Source: a bacterium (lineage in GTDB: Bacteria; Zhuqueibacterota; QNDG01; DSAB01). Taken from it: a stretch of 64,000 bases of DNA. Within the stretch, counting starts at the first letter, position 1. Each line of letters starts with the position of its first letter. The notes beneath the pieces were generated by a model. The model did no database searches. It was not told the DNA's origin and was given only the letters and a program-made list of their open reading frames with translations. Positions 60,082 through 64,000 of this stretch are shown here, one piece after another. The position numbers were made by a program, and so were the translations under genes. The DNA lies in contig JAFGDT010000079.1 in assembly GCA_016931965.1 (NCBI GenBank), positions 124,001 through 188,000 on the forward strand, written 5' to 3'.

Positions 60082-60828
60082 ATGGACAATAGAGTTAAAA
60101 TCGAGAATAAGGATATTGAAATTCTTGTTGCTGAAGACAGCCATACTCAGGCAGAATATCTAAAAAGAATACTTGAAAAATATAAATATAAAGTCACTGT
60201 GACCCACAATGGTGAAGAGGCGCTTGCATCCATTAAAAAACAAAAACCGGATATTTTAATTAGTGATGTAATGATGCCCGAACTCAATGGTTATGAACTC
60301 TGTCAAAAAATCAAAGAGAATGACAACCTGAGCGATATTCCTGTCATCCTTTTAACGACACTTTCAGAACCCCAAGATATCATTAAAGGATTGGAATGCG
60401 GAGCGGATCATTTTATTACGAAACCGTTTAATGAGGATTTTCTTTTATCACACATTCAATACATATTAATCAACAAAGTATTGCGAAAGAATTCCATGGC
60501 GGATATCGGGCTTGAAATTTACTTCGCAGGTCAAAAACATTTTTTAACATCAAATCGGATACAAATCCTTGATCTTTTGTTCTCAACATACGAAGCTGTG
60601 GTTCATAAAAACAATGAGCTTGAAAAGACCAACAGTGAGCTTAAAAAATCGTTGGATACGATTAAAACACTGAAGGGATTGATTCCTATTTGTGCCAATT
60701 GCAAAAAGATTCGGAATGATGAAGGATACTGGCAACAGCTTGAGGTTTACATTAAAGCCCATTCTCAGGCCGAATTTACACACGGTCTATGTCCCGAGTG
60801 TGAGAAAAAAATGTTTGGGAAAGAATAG
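60082..60828 (+). CDS. Response regulator with coiled coil and CxxC tail
   Basis: A REC domain (about 12-130): ILVAEDSHTQAEYLKRILE, ILISDVMMPELNGYELCQKI with Asp62 as phosphorylation site, and FITKPFNEDFLLSHI. A coiled coil (about 190-215) and a C-terminal module GLIPICANCKKIRNDEGYWQQLE...HGLCPECEKK follow; this last module is common at the end of PAS/GAF sensory proteins and probably binds metal. No DNA-binding domain is present. It stands alone without a kinase. Confidence 0.88.
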   Translation: MDNRVKIENKDIEILVAEDSHTQAEYLKRILEKYKYKVTVTHNGEEALASIKKQKPDILISDVMMPELNGYELCQKIKENDNLSDIPVILLTTLSEPQDIIKGLECGADHFITKPFNEDFLLSHIQYILINKVLRKNSMADIGLEIYFAGQKHFLTSNRIQILDLLFSTYEAVVHKNNELEKTNSELKKSLDTIKTLKGLIPICANCKKIRNDEGYWQQLEVYIKAHSQAEFTHGLCPECEKKMFGKE

Positions 60829-60842
60829 ATTTTATTCCATTT

Positions 60843-62675
60843 TTATATTATGTGTTGTGAACGCATCATGCTCACAATCCGGGCAGTGTCTGAGTAACAT
60901 GATTTTCCAAAGGGCATGATGATGTAAATTCCTTTTGCCTCTTTCGAGATGGTCTCAGCCAATTCAAATGCGTGATCCATACCCAACTTCCGCTGATCTT
61001 CTCTGTCTTCATATCGTGAAAATTCATGGATTACATTTTCTGGAACACTGATACCCGGAATGCGTCCGCCAGCGAGAAACGCGGCGTTTCTCAAGCTAAG
61101 CAAGGGCATCAGACCGGGGAAAAATCTCAATTCCATTTTACCCACTTGATCGTGCAATCTTTGAAAATCATCTATAGTAAATACAGGTTGTGAAAATACA
61201 AATTCAGCGCCAGCTTCTTTTTTCTTTTTTAACCAATCTATATGAGGGATTGTCGGCTTGCCTATCGCACAGCCCGCACAGAAATCGGGCGGATTTGCAA
61301 TTCGTTCGCCGCTGATGGTTTGACCACTGCGCAACGTTCTGACCAAACGGAGCAGTTCTACGGAACTTTTGAGATCGGAGACCCGGCTTGCCATATGTGC
61401 CAGGGAACCCAGTGATGGCGAATCCCCGGTAACCGCCAGAATACCCTGAAGGCCGAGATCCCAACAGCCGATGAGGGTTGAATGAATACTGAGCAAGTTC
61501 GTCTGCGTCACGGTTTTATGGAAAATGGATGGGACACCCGTCGTCTCCTGAAGACGAGAAGCCACAACCGATGCGTCTCTTCCGATCGTTGCCCCGGCGT
61601 TGTCGGGTACATTCAGTAGGTCGGCACCGGCTTGTACAATTTGTTTCGCATTGTTGCAAATCGTTAGGAGATCCAGTGTTTTATCCGCACGAATCTCAAC
61701 GCTGATCAGAAAAGTGTCTGAGTTCATCAGTTGCCGGATTGTGTTTGGCGTTTCGGTCTTTTCACGGATTTTCGTTGTTATTTCATAGGATTGTTTGACC
61801 GACTTCAAGCGTGGTTTGACAGAGACGCCGACCAGTTCTGAGGCAATCAAGCGAATATGTTCTGGGGTTGTACCGCAGCAACCACCAATCAGACTGGCAC
61901 CCTGTTCCACGAGTTGTTTGGCAATATTGAGAAACTCAACAGGCGGGAAGTCGTACGTTACATAACCTCTTACGATATTCGGATTGCCCGCATTGGGAGA
62001 TGAGGTCAATGGAAGGCTGGTCCTTTTTGACACATATCGAATCACTTCGACAATTTCATCAGGATGTCGGCAATTGGTGCCAAAAGCAGAAACCTTTGCT
62101 TCTTCCGCTGCAGATAGCAATGCATCCATTTTCGTTCTTCCAGTGGATCCGCGTCCCGTATTGCCCATTTGAAAGACAACGGGCAAACCTGCAGATGTAG
62201 CTGCTTTCAAGGCAGCCCGTGCTTCACGAAGGTTGACGAAAGTCTCCAATACGATTGCATCGGCTTCGGTGACGCTGTGGCATTGCTCTGCATAAGTATC
62301 GAGTAATTGTTGATCAGTATAGTCGTCATGTTTCAGGCCCAGGGAGAGCGGTCCGACCGATGCCCATACCAGGCAGTCATCTCCAGCTACCTCTCTGGCA
62401 AGATCGACCCCGGTTTTGTTGATTTTTTCACAGATGGATTCAGCATTCGCCTCCGAAAGCGTGATCGCGTTTGCGGCAAATGTGTTTGTCACCAATATGT
62501 TTGAACCCGCATTTTTATAGGCTTTATGAATGGCTTTTACAGATTCAGGTTTTTCGAGATTGAACAGCTCGACAAAAGGCAGCCGTGTGGTTTCCATTTT
62601 TCGGAGTTCAGTCCCCATGGCACCACTGCCGATTAAGATTGTTTCGGCTGGGAATAATGTTTTGGTACGGATCAT
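60843..62675 (-). CDS. Bifunctional homocysteine S-methyltransferase/methylenetetrahydrofolate reductase
   Basis: Residues 1-290 are the Zn-dependent homocysteine methyltransferase: LIGSGAMGTELRKM, TNTFAANAITL, and zinc ligands C202 (FGTNCRHP) and C266/C267 (LIGGCCGTTPEHI). Residues about 315-610 are a MetF-type reductase (VSVEIRADKTLDLL, DLGLQGILAVTGDSPSLG, EFVFSQPVFTID, GLMPLLS). This matches the YitJ/BhmT-MetF type. It has no B12 domain, so methyl transfer to Met either uses S-methyl donors or the separate corrinoid protein at 49.6 kb. Confidence 0.92.
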   Translation of the reverse strand: MIRTKTLFPAETILIGSGAMGTELRKMETTRLPFVELFNLEKPESVKAIHKAYKNAGSNILVTNTFAANAITLSEANAESICEKINKTGVDLAREVAGDDCLVWASVGPLSLGLKHDDYTDQQLLDTYAEQCHSVTEADAIVLETFVNLREARAALKAATSAGLPVVFQMGNTGRGSTGRTKMDALLSAAEEAKVSAFGTNCRHPDEIVEVIRYVSKRTSLPLTSSPNAGNPNIVRGYVTYDFPPVEFLNIAKQLVEQGASLIGGCCGTTPEHIRLIASELVGVSVKPRLKSVKQSYEITTKIREKTETPNTIRQLMNSDTFLISVEIRADKTLDLLTICNNAKQIVQAGADLLNVPDNAGATIGRDASVVASRLQETTGVPSIFHKTVTQTNLLSIHSTLIGCWDLGLQGILAVTGDSPSLGSLAHMASRVSDLKSSVELLRLVRTLRSGQTISGERIANPPDFCAGCAIGKPTIPHIDWLKKKKEAGAEFVFSQPVFTIDDFQRLHDQVGKMELRFFPGLMPLLSLRNAAFLAGGRIPGISVPENVIHEFSRYEDREDQRKLGMDHAFELAETISKEAKGIYIIMPFGKSCYSDTARIVSMMRSQHII

Positions 62676-62772
62676 ACCAATACCGTTATTTTCATCTTAT
62701 AAGTGCGCTTATCACCGTCATACTACCACAATGCCGAGTGTGATGTGAAGTTCAATGAGGGATCATGCAAGT

Positions 62773-63333
62773 TCACGTGGTCTTTTGGCATATAGGACCT
62801 TTCTTTGAGTTCAGTTTCTTCAATTTTTCATAAGCCTCTGAAAATTGGATCTGTGCTTTTTCCAAATAGGCAAAAACCTCATCGATATAGCCATCTGCAG
62901 AGGCAGACCAGACACGGTTCAAGTATCTTTCCCCTGCTGCAAAATCACTCATCACATCAGTATATGCCTGCAATCCATAGAGGTGGGAGATGCTTTCTCT
63001 GGCATTGACGAATGTACCGAGGTCTTCAGGAAAAAGCTGGTCAATGCGGTGCCGTATGTCACCGGGATGAATTGACCCTTTCTCTTCATTGAGTTTTTTC
63101 ATATTTTCAACAATTCGATTTAAGCTCAATTCTATACTTTTTATATTCGATGTCAATTTATCTTCCGTTTGTGATAAACGTTTTTTGTGTGTACGAACGA
63201 GTAAAATACCCACAATGCCTAAAACAACAGCTGCGATAAAGTAATCCCACTGCACAGTTTGCTCATCAAGCACGGCTATCAATGCGCCTGCCAGGAAACC
63301 AAATGATATCATTAAGTATCCAATTGTTCTCAT
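62773..63333 (-). CDS. Coiled-coil membrane protein of unknown function
   Basis: A 186-residue protein with two N-terminal membrane helices (about 5-22 and 30-47, GYLMISFGFLAGALIAV, YFIAAVVLGIVGILLV) and a soluble, helix-rich body (LTSNIKSIELSLNRIVENMKKLNEEKG; YLEKAQIQFSEAYEKLKKL). I do not recognise a family. It ends 20 nt upstream of nothing but follows the OPT transporter by 19 nt, so it is likely its partner gene. Confidence 0.65.
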   Translation of the reverse strand: MRTIGYLMISFGFLAGALIAVLDEQTVQWDYFIAAVVLGIVGILLVRTHKKRLSQTEDKLTSNIKSIELSLNRIVENMKKLNEEKGSIHPGDIRHRIDQLFPEDLGTFVNARESISHLYGLQAYTDVMSDFAAGERYLNRVWSASADGYIDEVFAYLEKAQIQFSEAYEKLKKLNSKKGPICQKTT

Positions 63334-63352
63334 GATTTGAACTCCTTTACCA

Positions 63353-64000
63353 TTATCCTGAACTGGAAATCACAAAATAGAGTGCAAAGCCGACGCCAAC
63401 CAAGGCTTCACCGACAATAAAACCGGCGGCGACGGGAATGCCCACCTCCTCACTGAATCGATGACCCAATTTCCAATCCGATAGCAATCTCAGAACTGTC
63501 CCAACACTGTATGTCAACACAATGTTGAATGGAAGGTAAAATCCCAGTCCTACCAGGATACCTAATCCCCCGATACCGGAAGCGCTGAGTATGGCTCCCA
63601 GCCCGGCACCGGCGACATATTTTTGAATGGGCACATCTCCCCCCAAAATACCGCTGATCATACTGGCCAGTGCCTGACCCTGCGGAGCCGGAAGTCGATC
63701 GCTCCCCAACTGATAGGCCCGGTGCAGGATAAAAATCAACGCCATCATCAGAATGGGACCCAACCAGGAGCCGAGAAACTGTCCGATCTGCTGTTTTCTT
63801 GGAGATGCTCCAACAAGGTAGCCGGTTTTCAGGTCTAGCATCAGATCGGTGGCCTGGGCCATCGCCACACAGGCGGCTGCACCCACCATGACAGATGAAA
63901 TGATGGCGGCTCTGTCTCCGATTCCGCTGCTGATAAAGATGAGAATCGTGATGGCAATCAGGGTCATACCGCTTAACGGTGACCAGTTGGTGCGACCGAT
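63353..64000 (-). CDS. OPT-family oligopeptide/metal transporter, C-terminal part (partial)
   Basis: The frame stays open to the right edge, so only about the last 215 residues are visible. It reads RTNWSPLSGMTLIAITILIF at the edge, then GDRAAIISSVMVGAAACVAMAQATDLMLDLKTGYLVGASPRKQQIGQFLGSWLG, GGDVPIQKYVAGAGLGAILSASG and SEEVGIPVAAGFIVGEALVGVG, all typical of OPT transporters. Five or six membrane helices can be counted. The substrate (oligopeptide or metal chelate) is unknown. Confidence 0.92.
   Translation of the reverse strand: MGRTNWSPLSGMTLIAITILIFISSGIGDRAAIISSVMVGAAACVAMAQATDLMLDLKTGYLVGASPRKQQIGQFLGSWLGPILMMALIFILHRAYQLGSDRLPAPQGQALASMISGILGGDVPIQKYVAGAGLGAILSASGIGGLGILVGLGFYLPFNIVLTYSVGTVLRLLSDWKLGHRFSEEVGIPVAAGFIVGEALVGVGFALYFVISSSG

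Noticed and set aside
62676-62772. Cobalamin or SAM riboswitch upstream of the homocysteine methyltransferase gene
   Set aside because: The gap is under 100 nt and shows none of the conserved boxes.
1-64000. CRISPR arrays, insertion sequences and prophage genes
   Set aside because: No regularly spaced repeats, transposase motifs, terminal inverted repeats or phage structural genes were found; the Xer recombinase at 44.7 kb is the housekeeping type.

Overview
The window is a contiguous piece of a bacterial chromosome from an uncultured-type Gram-negative anaerobe, by eye in the low-40s percent GC. Gram-negative character comes from lpxH, a class A PBP, an MCE/MlaD protein and many secreted proteins. 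SecA is about 1,127 residues long and carries the large insertion known from Bacteroidetes and relatives. With GH97, lamin-tail and FlgD-like secreted domains, this points to a member or relative of the FCB superphylum (a candidate phylum such as KSB1, Marinimicrobia, Cloacimonadota or Zixibacteria is possible; I cannot decide from this window). Anaerobic life is suggested by the dense set of ferredoxin-type, NifX-like and MinD/Mrp proteins.

Layout. (1) 1-10.6 kb, all minus strand: a metallocluster-handling locus. Two MinD-type ATPases with inserted ferredoxin domains, a DUF134 regulator, a NifU-like scaffold, Gly-rich DUF5320 proteins, FmdB zinc ribbons, two NifX-family proteins and a ferredoxin fusion are read from one promoter at about 10,650-10,678. 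That promoter carries a perfect 28-bp palindrome. Further left lie DUF169, panD, a radical SAM protein, a methyltransferase, a thioredoxin-like protein, a family 4 uracil-DNA glycosylase, a DUF59 protein and a partial Mrp ATPase. The set resembles the Orange Protein (ORP) loci of sulfate reducers. (2) 10.7-20.7 kb, minus: VWA-like membrane protein, tsaD, ybbR, then rplI-rpsR-ssb-rpsF-pth-rplY-prs-tRNA-Gln-spoVG-ispE. (3) 21-27.2 kb: lpxH and PBP1A on plus, prmA and an M28 peptidase on minus, a lamin-tail protein on plus. (4) 27.16-27.87 kb: a gene-poor region with DnaA-box-like sites exactly where the main gene direction changes, a candidate oriC. (5) 27.9-47.9 kb, all plus: rpsU-yqeY-cvpA-mutS2-dnaG, tRNA(CAT), rnhA, rnpB, recJ, ilvE, a nusB-cupin fusion, secA, topA, xerC/D, hpf, hprK, mlaD. 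(6) 47.9-50.3 kb: pfkA, acpS, a corrinoid protein. (7) 50.4-52.8 kb: an AT-rich restriction-modification island (MjaI-like nuclease plus N4-cytosine methyltransferase with a nuclease-like tail) with a decayed RelE toxin beside it. (8) 52.9-59.8 kb, minus: secreted and membrane proteins (alpha/beta hydrolase, two TPM proteins, a zinc metallopeptidase, GH97). (9) 60-64 kb: response regulator, homocysteine methyltransferase/MTHFR, a coiled-coil membrane protein and the C-terminal part of an OPT transporter.

Most of the window is core information processing (translation, replication, repair, secretion). The parts least explained by known systems are the expanded metallocluster operon with its palindromic operator, the in-frame NusB-cupin fusion with an internal ribosome binding site, and the methyltransferase-nuclease-like fusion in the R-M island.
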